Of a stretch of 64,000 bases of DNA, positions 12,453 to 23,789 are shown piece by piece (the stretch's first letter is position 1; every line of letters starts with the position of its first letter). The notes beneath the pieces were generated by a model that worked only from the letters and a program-made list of their open reading frames with translations, made no database searches and was not told where the DNA came from. The position numbers were made by a program, and so were the translations under genes. Source of the stretch: Ophioderma brevispina (taxonomy: Eukaryota > Echinodermata > Ophiuroidea > Amphilepidida > Ophiodermatidae); assembly GCA_023653785.1 (NCBI GenBank), contig JAMKCH010001652.1, positions 38,540 through 102,539 of the forward strand, given 5' to 3'.

Positions 12453-12993
12453 CACTGCAAAAAAACTGGGTGTTAAAAATTTTAACACCAAAGTCGGTTG
12501 TCAAAGCTTGTCGGTGTTAGTTTTGGTGTTGAAATTTAGGATTTAACACCACTCGGTGTTGCTTGATAATTTAATTATGGGATGTTGGGTTCTGTTATGA
12601 TTGTAAGAGGCAAGCAGTGATTAATAGAACCACAAAAAACAAAATCAAGCATTTTCTATAAAAATATCAACGTTATAAAAAATTAATGTTAACACCAAAG
12701 TTTGGTGTTAATTAACACCAGAGGGAGTGGTCCCTGTAGTGATCCAGGAAAGTGTTAAATTACACCAGTAGTGTAAATTTGACACCGGCAGTGTTAAAAA
12801 AATGAGGAACACCATATGTGCGTGTTCAAATTAACCAAAAAGCGTATAATAGCATACATTTTGTAACACTAAAATGGTGTAATATAACACTAACAGGTGT
12901 AATTAACAACGGAGGGAGTGGTCCCGTATTGACTCCAAGTGGTGTTAAAAAAACCCCCATGGTGTTAAAGTTAACACTCCAGTTTTTGCAGTG
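12453..12993. mobile_element. TA-flanked MITE with CACTGCAAAAA ends
   Basis: Terminal inverted repeats CACTGCAAAAAAACTGG.GTGTTAA and its complement at the right (to 12993) enclose 541 bp. They are flanked by TA on both sides (12451-12452 and 12994-12995), a likely TA target duplication. The interior is built of many inverted TTAACACC / GGTGTTAA words and a GAGGGAGTGGTCCC block present twice (about 12721 and 12911). It has no coding capacity. The open frame at 12818-13090 is incidental. Confidence 0.85.
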
Positions 12994-12995
12994 TA

Positions 12996-14600
12996 AGAGC
13001 CTAGTCCCTAGGGAGCCTAGACTTTACCGGAAGTGGTTCATTTTTTTTGTCAGGAAGAAAAGTACTATTTTTCTCATTTACCCTGTGTGAAATTTAGGGC
13101 TAAGGATGTTTGTTTGGATGTGATGAGCAAAAACGTACCTATTTGGGTGACGCATATTATCTTTACACAGTTTCAATGGAATTGCCAAAATGACGTTTAG
13201 GCTCCAATCATCAAAACAGGATTGAAATATCAGCGTGGAAACTTTTAGAGAGATCAGGTTTTGGGGTCATGGTCATTCAATAAGATGAAACATATATAAC
13301 ACCCTTTAAAACGATATAGTCGAGACGAAATTGGACATAATATACGAATTAGTCGGCAGAGATATTGCGTTCCACGTTATGACCTGACCGTGTGAAGTTG
13401 AGTATTATTACACAATTTTTTGCGAAACGTGATAGATATGGGTGTGTAGCATTGAGAATCGCAGGGTTGCCAACCTGGGCAACCATTGGTACCACCTGGG
13501 AACTTGGGACGTTTTTGAGAAATCCCAAGATGGCGTTCGCATAAATTATAATATCTATTAAACCCCTATATTATCAAAATATGAAGTTAATAAAATAACT
13601 ATAAGCTAAGGCTACCATGACCCCACCTGCACCCCCCCGGGGGATTTTTTGGAGACAACCATTTGTGAAGCTTATACCAGAAGCAACTGAATCAATGATT
13701 CTCTACACACTGGATAGGAGTCTCCACGCGATTGAATAGCGAGCGATGAGGAAACCGGAAGTTGCACAGCGTCCCTTTGCTCTACCCAAAAACATTAACT
13801 CGGTTTGCACGGGTTTCTATGGATGAGTATACATGTATGCTGTATAGTACTTTCCCTGGTCAATATCTGAAAAAAGATCAAAGCGTTTTGCCAATTGTAT
13901 GGAGTGTTGCCGTGTTTGCCTGAAATAACTGGAGTAGAAGTAAACGAATGTAGTCAGGCAATTGCGACGATTAGTGATGATACTGGGGTGTAGCACACTC
14001 GTAGCCTATACACTTGACATAATACTGTATGCACTAATTCACTGGTACTAGTCTAGACTATATAACTGTGCTCTAAAATGCTATATAACTCATGCATATT
14101 AGATTAGTATTTAAATCATGAGTCTTTCGCTGGAACAGGAGAAATGGATCACAATTAGGCGTAAGGGATAGCTTGTGATTTTTACATTTATCACAAAACA
14201 GTGTAACTAGACTAGCTTATAAATCCCAAGGTCAAGGAACAAAATTTCAGTTCCTTCCAATTTTAATTTCCAAGTTGATTTAAACAATGATTTTGTGCAG
14301 TATACGGCCCCATAGACTGCAGTGCATTATCTTTTTTTCAAAGCGAGATTTATCCGATGGGGGATGGGGGGGGGGTGCGGATGGCATGCTCATTCCAGGG
14401 GTTCTGAACTTGACCCCGAAAAGGCTAACAAGACCAATTTTCGGTGAAAATAAACCCCTAACGGGAGTCTAACGGAGCCAGTTTTTTGGTGAAATCATAC
14501 TAGTTTTCAGGTTTTTTTTTAAATAAGGGGACCAATTTGCAGTAAAATTATACCTCTTGTGGGACCTGTTATCAATACGTGACTAAAATACCTTCTTTAA
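12996..14600. other. Unannotated stretch with one dispersed-repeat copy
   Basis: A segment at about 13700-13800 (ACACACTGGATAGG, then CCTTTGCTCTACCCAA) is repeated in inverse orientation at about 15905-16000. A G-run lies at about 14367. Nothing else is supported. Confidence 0.45.
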
Positions 14601-14604
14601 AATA

Positions 14605-15176
14605 CACTGAGAATATTAATTAGTCCAAAAAGTGTCATTTTGACTAATTAAAAATTAGTCATGCAAATCAGTTGTTTTATCATTCATAATGTACTTCAAT
14701 GCTAGAAACATGTTTGCTATGCTGGAAGATATCCTTCCAATATTTTAAACTAGTTTTCATGATTACAAAAATATTTTAATTACCTCTAAATTTACACTTT
14801 AAAATGACAAATTAATGACTGACTAATTTTAATTTGTCAAATGTTAATTGACTAATTAAAGACGACTTTAGACTCACCAAATGAATAGAATTAGTTTGTC
14901 AAGCACAAAAATGGACGAAATTAATTTAAGTACAAAGGTCATTGGCTTTATAGTCTTTTGACGAATTTTTAAATTAAAAAGTCCTAATTTTAGTTGTTAG
15001 GAAATATTTGCAATTATGAAATTTAATCCAAAAATCTGTAAGAAGAAAAATTCTTTGTATTCAAACCACTTTTTAGCACTATTGTGTGCGATCTAAAAAA
15101 AATTAATGTGCATGATGGACCTAATATTTATTAGCCAAATAAGACACTTTTGGGACCCCAATTAATACTCTCAGTG
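14605..15176. mobile_element. TA-flanked MITE with CACTGAGA ends
   Basis: The left end CACTGAGAATATTAATTAG and the complementary right end (to 15176) are inverted repeats. A second matched block is AAAAGTGTCATTTTG at the left against CAAATAAGACACTTTT at the right. TA flanks both ends (14603-14604 and 15177-15178). It is 572 bp, very AT-rich and non-coding, and the interior repeats TTAATTAGTC-like words. Same end class as the element at 12453. Confidence 0.8.
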
Positions 15177-15178
15177 TA

Positions 15179-16760
15179 GCCAATATACAAAAAAGTACAC
15201 TTTGCTGATTACTGCAAGAGAAAAATTACACACTCGGGTTTATTTTGCTGCTGTCCGTATTGTTTAGTTGCATTTTTCCTATTGATCATTGAACAGTCAC
15301 AATCACAACTGAATTTGATACCCCAGAACTCATTCATTGTGAATTTTATACCCATAGAGGTGTCCCGCATTTGAAGGCTATGGCTCGCTCTTTTTTGGAA
15401 ACGAGCTTTGTTTTAGTCGCCGACCAAAAGTCAAGGAACCCCCCCCCCCCAGGAAAGTATATTTCCAAAGTATCGTAAGTAATATTTCAAAATAAAACGT
15501 GCATGCCCCAAAATCTCTAATTTTAGTTAAATATTAAAAAAAAAAAAAAAAACTACCCACCCCCCCCCGGGGTTACCCCCAGCCATCACTGAGGAGCTTA
15601 CCACCGTAATAAGCTGGGGATAGTAAAGCGGGGAAAAAAAAGGAAGGAGGGATTAATAATATCTTAATATATCTGTGAAATACTAGTAGTCAAAGCACTT
15701 ACTGCATGAAGTATTGTTGTCTGTGAGATGAAACCTGAAAATATGGCATTGTAAATACTTTTTTAAAAACATTTTGAATCAGTTTTGGTTCGAAACATAC
15801 CCACCCTACTCGAAAATCACAACCAATAATTTACAAACCGACATACGCGCAATTAATTCGCCTAATCCGTCCATTTTCCGTAGTTTCCCTAATCCTTTGT
15901 ACGTGCACGACCGGCTTCTTGGGTAGAGCAAAGGGGGCTCGCCGAGCAGTTTCCGTTTCTCACGTTCGAGCGGGCGAGAGCCTATCCAGTGTATAGAGAT
16001 CAGTGAACTGAATTCAGGTTGTCTGCAAAAAAGCCCCACCCGGTGTTAACGGTATTGAGGGCCGCTTTTCAAAAATGGCTGCCAAAAATGCAAACCACCC
16101 CCCTCGGGAGAGAGAGATTAGTACAACATGCCAGCACAAACATCAGAAAGAAACATCCACAGGCACTTTGATTTTGATTCCAAGATAGCTGATGTCCTCT
16201 CTTCCCATTGATACCAAAATGAGTAACCAAACATGCTAGCATTGCGTCACAATGGACGTCATAAGTTAGCATGTTAGAAAAATGTCAATCCATACACACA
16301 CATAGGGGGAGGAAGGAAAATCAATTTTTGCCAAAAGTGTTAGGAATATTCCATTTTTCATTGCGGGTTTTTTGGCTCTACTTGATGGAAAATGACTAGT
16401 TTTATAAAATGAGAGCTGTAGTGCTATAATAATGTTTGTGGAGTCGGCTAAAATTGCGAATATCAATTTTCCACCTAATATCAGTACATGATATTTCATA
16501 CTTTCCTCAACATATGACGTCATAGTACGTCATAACGGGGAGGTTGGCACTTATTTTGATACCCCAATGGAAGAAGAAAAACCTTAAGTTACCCGGTTGG
16601 TACCAAATTACAGGGAACGGGTGTTCAGTAACGAAAATCATGGGGGGGGGGGGTCGGGCGTTTGTTACAAAAATGGCTCAGGTAGACGGAGGGTAAGTCA
16701 AAACCTGACAAGTATATGGGCCTCCTAAGCCTGGGAAGATCGGACTGATGTGCCAGAGCA
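15179..16760. other. Unannotated stretch, repeat remnants
   Basis: It holds C-runs at about 15438 and 15560, a poly-A run at about 15536, and the inverse partner of the 13700 repeat at about 15905-16000. Open frames on the minus strand at 15806-16523 show no recognisable domain. Confidence 0.4.
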
Positions 16761-16769
16761 CTCGTATGA

Positions 16770-16990
16770 GAGATTGGTTGAGGAGGATGCACATCCAGAA
16801 AGCCAATTATCAAGCCCTGATTTGGTACCAGCCAGATGTGGCAGAGCGAAATTTCATCCACCAGATGATCAGGTTGGAAGGAATGATGGTGCACTAGGAT
16901 ACAAGTGCCCCGTTCCATCCCCCTTCCTTTTCCCTCCCATAAGTAGAGTTTGATGACACAAGAAGAGTTATCTGACATAATAGTAGATGA
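16770..16990 (+). pseudogene. Transposable-element protein relic (cysteine-domain tail type)
   Basis: A plus-strand frame gives HIQKANYQALIWYQPDVAE followed, after a frameshift, by PDDQVGRNDGALGYKCP. Downstream the reading becomes acid-rich (EELSDIIVDEK, then an E/D run). The order 'A.YQ..IW..' then 'P..GW..ND..L' resembles the region just before a tesmin/TSO1-like CXC domain in repetitive-element proteins of invertebrates. No cysteine cluster is intact here. Family placement is tentative. Confidence 0.35.
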
Positions 16991-16999
16991 AAAATAATC

Positions 17000-18095
17000 T
17001 GATACAGAAGAAGGCAATTAAGGGGAGACTCAAGAAGAGGAGGAAAGAGAAGATCAATTTTGAATCAAAGAGCTGCATTATTTAAAGATTGTATACCAAG
17101 GTGAGAGATGGTTGAGGATGGTTCTTTGCCAGAGTGAGGGGTTAAGCGCCCTCTACCTTCTCAGCGTCTTTATCTGATACAGTAATGTATGTTCTGTACT
17201 TCTTTACTTTTCTGTAAACTGTCCTTCTTTGATGAACTATGACCAGCGAGGTTTATACCCCATACAGACCATGCGTAGGTTAGGGATCTTGCACCGGGAA
17301 AGGTACGACACTCACCACGATGACAGCAGGGGTACATATAGACAGATCTCCTGCTGTCAGGCAAGGTGTATCCCTACAGTCGGTTGTAGGTGTGTTGGGG
17401 GCCAGAGGTGGGTACCAATTTCTGGCTGCTTCACTGAATTCTGCCGAAGGTCCTGTATGTGCATTGTGGCACCAACATTGGGCAGACCAAGAGATGCTCC
17501 AGGTCCGGATCTGCTTAAGGTAGACACTCACTTCTGCAAGGAAACCTTTGATCGCCCGATTCTGGATCTCAACCAGCTGAGACACCGCCACTTAGCCCAC
17601 GAAAGGGGGGGACAGACTCCAGGCCGGAAGATGCTCACAAGGCTCAAAACAAATAGATGCCACGGTTGACAAGCAAGTCTTTCTTCCACAAGCCCAAACT
17701 CCCCAAACTCTTTCTTAGAGAACGATTTCAAAGGACAGGACTTGCCTCTAAGAAAACTACCCCGGACCTAAGGCGGTCAGCAGGCCGGCCTCTGTCCAAA
17801 CAAAGGGCGCGCCATACCAGATACTTGGCAGCTAGCTCATGCATGCTACGAGGATGCATGTATAAGTTGTCCGCTGGAGCGCTGGCCGAAGACACCCCGC
17901 GACAAGGCCGGCAGGGGCGGCATCCAAAACGACCTGGTTACAGCTTCTGGGCTTGACACTCCCATACAGGGCAAGCATATCACCCCCACACCCCCCCCCA
18001 CGATGGCAGCACACGGGGCAAGCGCCGTCGATCTAGGGCAACGGCATAGTGTAATGGGGAAAAAAAGCCCCTGTATGGGTTCAGGGGCAGAGGAC
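17000..18095. other. GC-richer stretch with overlapping open frames
   Basis: Several overlapping frames of 60-146 codons occur on both strands. None gives a domain I recognise, and stops interrupt each. The composition differs from the AT-rich surroundings and the stretch runs into the 18.1 kb minisatellite, so a decayed mobile element is more likely than a host gene. Confidence 0.4.
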
Positions 18096-18760
18096 CCCGG
18101 AAGCACATGTTCGAGTGCTTTCGGAGAGGGTTATGTCTTTATCTTGAGGCAGATGAACTTTGTGAACGTTGACGGGGGTCCAGGGGCGGAGCCCAGAAGC
18201 TCTGGGTTTAGCATGTTTCCGGAGCGCATTCGTGAGAGCTCTCGGTTATCTCACAATCATGAAGCAGATAACTATACTGCCCCTGGGGGGTCCAGGGTTC
18301 GGAGCCTGTGGAAGCTTTTGAGTTAAATAGAATGTGTGGGACGTGCTTCGGAGAGATCTCAGTTATCTCATTATCTGAAGCAGATGAACTATACTGCCTG
18401 GCGGGTGGTCAAGGCGTGACGGAGAGCCCGGAACCTCGAAGTTTGTTAGTAGTTGAGTGCCTTCGGAGAGCTCTCGTTATCTCATTTATCTTAAGCAGGT
18501 GGGACTATGGCTGAAACTTGGCAAGGGGTCCAGGGGGAGGAGCCCCCAGGAGCTCTTGGATGTTCGCATGTTTCAGGTCAATAGGAGAGCTCTCGGTCCT
18601 TACATCATGAAGCAAGGATGAACTCTACTGCCCCTGGACGGGTCCAGGGTTTCGGCCTGTGGAAGCTTTGAGTTAAAAAGCATGTTTGAGTGCCTTCAGA
18701 GAGCTCTCAGTGATCTCTTATCTTAAAGCAGATGAACTATACATGCCTGTGACCATAACA
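18096..18760. repeat. Minisatellite of about 120-bp period
   Basis: About five diverged units. Each has GGGTCCAGGG, an AGCTC/AAGCTTTTGAGTT block, GCATGTTTGAGTGCCTTCGG, AGAGCTCTCGGTTATCTCA and GAAGCAGATGAACTATACTG. Unit starts are near 18177, 18288, 18408, 18526 and 18638. Units differ by indels. The family is unknown; such arrays often sit inside larger transposons, and a transposon-like end follows at 18830-18890. Confidence 0.8.
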
Positions 18761-18829
18761 ACAAAAATAACACACAAACGGTATTTTTTTCTGTTTATTT
18801 TTCAGAAACATCATTACAGCGCCCCTGCA

Positions 18830-18890
18830 CTGAGGTGGTGTCCGGGGCATGTGCCCCCCCCCTTGCCTCCCTAGCTACGCCACTACTCCT
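18830..18890. mobile_element. Transposon-end remnant
   Basis: The words GAGGTGGTGTCCGGGGCATG, a C-run and CCTAGCTACGCCACTAC form the usual edge of transposons that end in '...TAGCTACGCCACTG'. They probably close the element carrying the preceding minisatellite. Confidence 0.4.
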
Positions 18891-18894
18891 AAGA

Positions 18895-19495
18895 AAACAT
18901 GGCTATCACAGTGCTCCAGGGGGCGCTACAGACCAGGTCACACTGAAAAAATGGTGATGCCTGGCACTGCGCGCCGACGGAAGCATACACTGTGCCGGAT
19001 GACTTGCGCGCGATGTTTTTCCTCACCAATCACGGGGCAAGCCCATTTTTAAGGGCCCTTTGAGTCTCCCTTTGACATATGCATCCTGTGCGCACCCATT
19101 CCAAGATTGTCTTTTCCAGACAAAACGACCGGCTCCCGCACTCTCAGGCCAGCACAGATGCCGAACAGGAGGGCATGAGCACGCTCCCCGGGGGCATTCC
19201 CTCCCTGAGCCAACAGAGACCACAACCAAGCACCTGTGTGTTAAATTGTTACGTAATTTCTTACAACAACAACCAAATTATTGACGGCGTTGGTTGCGTC
19301 GCTACGGTACATCCTTGCCTGAGCTCTCGCAAGCGTGGCCGTAGTAAGAAGCTGGTTGATCACTTAAGAATCATCGATCAACAATCAAGACTTCAAAGAA
19401 ACCATGGTTATCGGTTTAAAGGGTGATCAGGGGTTTAAGGAGGCTGTGGTTGTGGTCTAGGTATAGTAAGTCATCGAATCATTTTTACATATAAA
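18895..19495. other. Unannotated GC-richer stretch
   Basis: The 115-codon plus frame at 19079-19426 ends in a basic RKRGRSKK stretch but has no domain I can name and no splice evidence. A CCAGGGGGCGCTA word lies at about 18917. Confidence 0.3.
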
Positions 19496-19555
19496 AAATA
19501 TATATATATATATATATATATTAGATATATATATATATAATAAATATATATATAC
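19496..19555. repeat. TA microsatellite
   Basis: An interrupted (TA)n run of about 55 bp. Confidence 0.9.
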
Positions 19556-20024
19556 CACTGAAAGGCTTAACTTACTTCATTTTAAGTGTTTACTTTACTC
19601 AGAGTAATCCACAGGTGCATGCAAAGTATATAATAGGTGACACCGGCATTTTTGCCTTTAAAGAGGCATTATAAGTGTTGTAAAATACACGGTTGTTTCA
19701 TTGTTTTGGTGGCCATTGAAATATGACGCCCTCTAGAGGCAGGTTTAAGCATGCCAAAAGGTGTTCAACTATTCCTTGGTGTGTTGTGTTTGGTGCGACT
19801 AAGGTAGTCACATAGTGCCTGAATTGGGATAAAAGTTAAATATATGTCAAAAAAAGGGAATTAAGCGACTATGGCCGCAGTTAAAAAAGCGCCCGCACTC
19901 TTTAACCCAGGATGGGATTTTTGCAAGACAACCTGATTTTGAAGCTATATGTATAAGGTTTCCAAATAATAGTGGTCTCCAAAATCCCGGGGGGTGCAGG
20001 GTTTCCGGTTTATGGGCTCATGAC

Positions 20025-20900
20025 CTAATAGGGACCCATGAAAACATTGCATCGGCACTTGTAACATATGAGTCATACTTCAAATTCAAATGGGAAGACA
20101 AATCTAAGAATTTTAAAATATGCCCTATTATAAAACAAGCAAAATCCGGCAATAAAAAATAAACATGAAGCACCTAGGATTATGTTGTTAGACACAATAA
20201 TGTTATGTCTGGATACTTTTAAAGTGTAACATGACGTCATCATATGGCAGCCAACAACGTGAATATCTTCAAAAAATAATTGAAACAAATTCTAAATGAC
20301 CTTCAACTATAATTATTGTGTCAATGCAACAATTAGAACTGTACCTATGATCAAAACACGTGATACCAGGTAATCCGATAAATACAAAAAAATGGGTGTC
20401 AATTATAAATTTGAGTGCAATATAGGTGGAAACAAAAATGTAATTCCTATGGATTTTGAAAAACTTTTGCCACCAATTGTTTATTTCGATTTTGGCGCAT
20501 TAACAACAAATGAAATGTATGTGTTACAGTGGTTAGGATCAAAGTACATTTTTTAATGCCATTGACCATTTGGTTTTCGGATTGACAGGCTGTAATACGT
20601 ATAAATTTGTTGTCAAGTATTTTTTGAAGATGTTCACGTTTTGGCCTTGACCATATGCCAATTGGGACGTCATGTTAGAATTTGTTAAAAGTATCAAGAA
20701 ATACATTTATTGTGTCTAACAAAACATAACATAAGTAATTCATGTCTATTTTTGATCGCGGGTATTTGCTTGTTATAGGGCATATTTTAAATTATTCGAT
20801 TTGGTTCCTTTTTAATTTGAAAGTATGACTTAAGTTAACAAATTCTATACACTTGTTCATTGGACCCTATGGTATATTTAGAACTCCAAGTTTGATAATA
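20025..20900. repeat. Inverted-repeat element with ~240-bp arms
   Basis: The left arm (about 20025-20290) reappears inverted at about 20595-20880. Shared words include TTTTAAAATATGCCCTAT against TTTAAAATATGCCCTATAAC, GTTAGACACAATAA, TAACATGACGTC and CGTGAA.ATCTTCAAAAAAT. The spacer is about 300 bp. It is non-coding and probably a foldback or MITE-type element. The minus frame at 20073-20288 is part of the arm. Confidence 0.75.
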
Positions 20901-21830
20901 GGGTCTGGAATAGATAATTATCTTTAATGGCGACGCCATCTTGGATTATCAAAAGCCACCCAAGGATGCCAAGGTAGCACCCGGCATATTCTTATTCTAC
21001 ACACCCTAATCATTTTCGCAAAATACATGTGTATTACTCAAACTATTACGCCGTAACATGAACGTTTTCTTTGATAATAACTATGAACATTATGCGAAAA
21101 TAAGTGTTGGTCAAATTATTTTCAACCATTGTTCAAAGATGGAAATGAAAAAATTAATATGCAGCAATTGGGATTTTTTTTCGGGTTGAATTTAAATGTT
21201 TTTGACACATTTTTTCTGACATACTTGTGAATTCGGAAATTTCAAATGGGTGGCGTATTTTCGCGGTATTTGTTTTTATCTTGAACGAAGCTAAAGTCTA
21301 CTGTACCAAAAATACCTAATACCAAAGTAATAAAAAGAAGTATTTCCTGGCATTAGTGTCTGACAATTAATTTGTACACCGAGTGTATCCAAATTAACAC
21401 ACCATTTTAACATATTTTGAACAGTTTTGGGAGGCTCATGTGTACTAAACACATCAAGACGTGTTCTGAAACTCAGGGGACAGGTTGAGAAAAAAAATAT
21501 GGTGTTCCCAAAAATGGCTACACAAAATGAGTGTTAAAATATGTCCTCATTTGTTAACAAGGGTGTTCAAAAATAAATAATATTCAGATATTAACGGGCC
21601 AGAAATAACATTACGTTGTTACTTTATCCGGAAACAAGAAAATACGGGAGACTCGGTAACATGTATGGGTAAAATATTTCCAATAGAACTTAACATTTTC
21701 GCTTCGTCATAGGTTCTGCTAGACTCATATGCGATCGCCCAACCCTCAAACTATATAATTACGGGCCGCTTGGAAACTCTGAAATAAAGACCGAAATGCA
21801 TTAGTGCTCGTTACACCGGTATCGACTATA
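20901..21830. other. Unannotated AT-rich stretch
   Basis: No gene is seen. A weak inverted pair (AACACACCATTTTAACATAT near 21398 against ATGAGTGTTAAAATATGT near 21528) suggests another decayed element. Confidence 0.35.
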
Positions 21831-21834
21831 CGAA

Positions 21835-22085
21835 ACAACAGTTATTGTGGTCCAGTGGCAATTCTCAAGCCTAGTAAGCGAGAGGAACGGTGTGAAAAGC
21901 AACTATAGTCCGTAGGGAGCCATAGGCCGGGGCTCCATAGAACGAGTAACGGAATAAAGCGTGGAAATAATGTTGCGTGCAAGAGTCAACTGAATTGGAA
22001 TGCCCTATATGCCTACCGTTGTAGCCGAACTAGGAGTACGCCGGACCATAATATTATTACTAGGTACACCTGGTTCGAGAACCGT
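21835..22085 (+). repeat. tRNA-Thr-like relic interrupted by a MITE
   Basis: The left half has TGTGGTCCAGTGG (A-box region) and a CTAGTAA anticodon-loop word flanked by partly pairing CTCAAGC/GCGAGAG. The right half starts with GGTTCGAGAACC (B-box-like, 22072-22083). The 182-bp M1 MITE lies between the halves. The T-stem is degenerate, so this is a pseudogene or SINE piece. The same loop word CTAGTAA is in the 38.9 kb tRNA-Thr-like copy. Confidence 0.45.
21889..22070 (-). mobile_element. MITE family M1, copy b
   Basis: Reverse orientation: GGTGTGAAAAGCAACTATAG at the left and TACTAGGTACACC at the right. Core words are GGAATAAAGCGTG and AAGAGTCAACTGAATTGGAAT. It is more diverged than the 38 kb copies. 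It is inserted next to a GGTTCGA word. Confidence 0.65.
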
Positions 22086-22479
22086 GTATTTTCGACTTGG
22101 CTCGTAGGTCTCGAGCCTCTATATAATAGAACATTAAAAGGACAGAATACTTAGCGTTAAAAAACCTGGACACCATTTGAGCGTCCGATCAATGTAAAGG
22201 GTTTTAGAGTTTTGCTGTTTTTACCAAAGAGGAAATTTAGCGGCGAACGATGCAAAAAAAAAAAAACATCCTTTAAATGGAAAATTAGTATTGTTTAACT
22301 CCCTAAAAAAGGTTATTTTTTTTTCGGTTTACAATTATGATTTCAGGATTATTTTAGTTACAAAAACAGTGACTGTTGTCAATATTGTGACCATATATAT
22401 TAGTTGGTGTTGATTACGTCACTTATACAGTTTACCCAGTGATAACCCTCAAAATGTGCGACGGACAAGATGGCACTTT

Positions 22480-22680
22480 TTTAACATGTTCAGCGTAGTT
22501 TAAAAGTTTTGACCCCTGTGTATAAATCTTAAATTGGACCTATTGGAAAAAACAACATCAAAATTGAGACAACAAACTAACCTGCATGATATAGAAGGGC
22601 CATACTAACTACATTAGATAAACGTGGGGCATGAACGTTGATGTTTAACCTAGGCTGTGCTCCTGCTTGTGTTTATTACA
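22480..22680. repeat. IR-1 arm fragment
   Basis: It matches the right arm of 640-1690: TTTTGACCCCTGTGTATAAA, CCTATTGGAAAAAA, ACAACAAACTAACC, GGGCCATACTAACTAC and CTGTGCTCCTGCT. Only one arm is present. Confidence 0.55.
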
Positions 22681-23199
22681 TATATATTAAGACGTGACAC
22701 TATCTCCCTCTCTATTAATCAAACTGGGCAGCTTTGATTTTAACAATAGTCTGTCATTTCGTACGATACACGCTATTCATTTTTCTGGATTTTGGAGCTT
22801 TTTGGCACGGTTGAGTTTGCTTTTAATGAAAAGAAGATTCTTACAAAATGGTTCGTCAATAAGTGACCTATATGTCTCGAAATTGCAATTCTTGAGTATA
22901 TTATGTTATGTTATGGTGTGCTAACTAGACTGCGTAATTCTGGTTGTAAATAACAGAAAAATACCTGATCTTAACTAGATGGTAGACCTCCAAATGTTTG
23001 TGTTCACCAGCCACTCGGGACGAAAAAATAATTATATACTATAACCGAAATAGAACTTTTGACCAAAAAAATCACGATATTCTGCATACATTTTTAACAA
23101 TTCACTTGATAATGATGCTATTTTCATGTTACAGGCAAAAGACATCGCCCAATGCATTATAGGCCACTGTGTTCAGTGTGTTGTAATTTCTGTCCGTTG

Positions 23200-23335
23200 T
23201 TTCAGTGATGCTTCCGAAAGAGGCAAAAACTATGAAATTTGCAGTGAATGAAAATTCTGTAGTTATTTTTTCAACTGAAAAATTGACAGATAAGGAAGAA
23301 AACAGCAGTTTAAAGATATGAATCTCCACTGATTT
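23200..23335. repeat. Dispersed repeat W fragment
   Basis: TTCTGTAGTTATTTTTTCAACTG followed by AAATTGACAGATAAGGAAGAAA matches 56790-56850. Another part of the same family lies at 25505-25740. Confidence 0.5.
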
Positions 23336-23378
23336 AATTGCGTGTTGCAGTAAGGGTTATATCTGTTAATGTGTGTTT

Positions 23379-23717
23379 GTATAGATGATGTGACCTATGA
23401 CGTCACTTGTTGACATTCAGGACGCCCTCTGTTGTTTTCTGGCAGGCAAAATATTACAGTAGTTTCTGTGACAGACCACATAAAATCTGGTTATAAATTA
23501 CTTGCAGAATCTTTCCTGATCTAAATTGGTCACAAAATGCAGCTGGTAGCATTAGCTTATTATGCTTGATAAGAAATTAGTATTATTTAATTCGAAACAA
23601 AAGTTACAGCAAAAACAGAATTTCCCCATGCAAAGTATAGGTGCTTTTGCCTGCCAGTTTCTCTCTTACACCAGCAGGGGGCGCCATAAACATAAACAAA
23701 TGTCACATCATCTATAC
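23379..23717. mobile_element. MITE with GTATAGATGATGTGAC ends
   Basis: Perfect 16-bp terminal inverted repeats (23379-23394 and 23702-23717). Further subterminal matches are GGCAGGCAAAATA at the left against complementary TTTTGCCTGCC at the right, and ACGCCCTCTGTTG against the complement of CAGCAGGGGGCGCC. The interior is non-coding and the size is 339 bp. Two NNTGACGTCA-like words lie near the left end. Confidence 0.75.
23671..23686 (+). promoter_or_regulatory. CTCF-like motif inside a MITE
   Basis: CCAGCAGGGGGCGCCA closely fits the animal CTCF core (CCASYAGRKGGCRC). It lies in the right arm of the 23379-23717 MITE. Only the match is seen; binding is inferred. Confidence 0.35.
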
Positions 23718-23789
23718 GGACACATGGTATCTAGACAGGGAGAAAAAAAGAGTAAAGACATGTTCAACAATGAACTTTGCAAAGGGCAG

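Noticed and set aside
17229..17669. 146-codon plus frame as a host exon
   Set aside because: It competes with equally long frames on the other strand and has no recognisable domain or splice sites. GC-rich composition alone explains the open frames.
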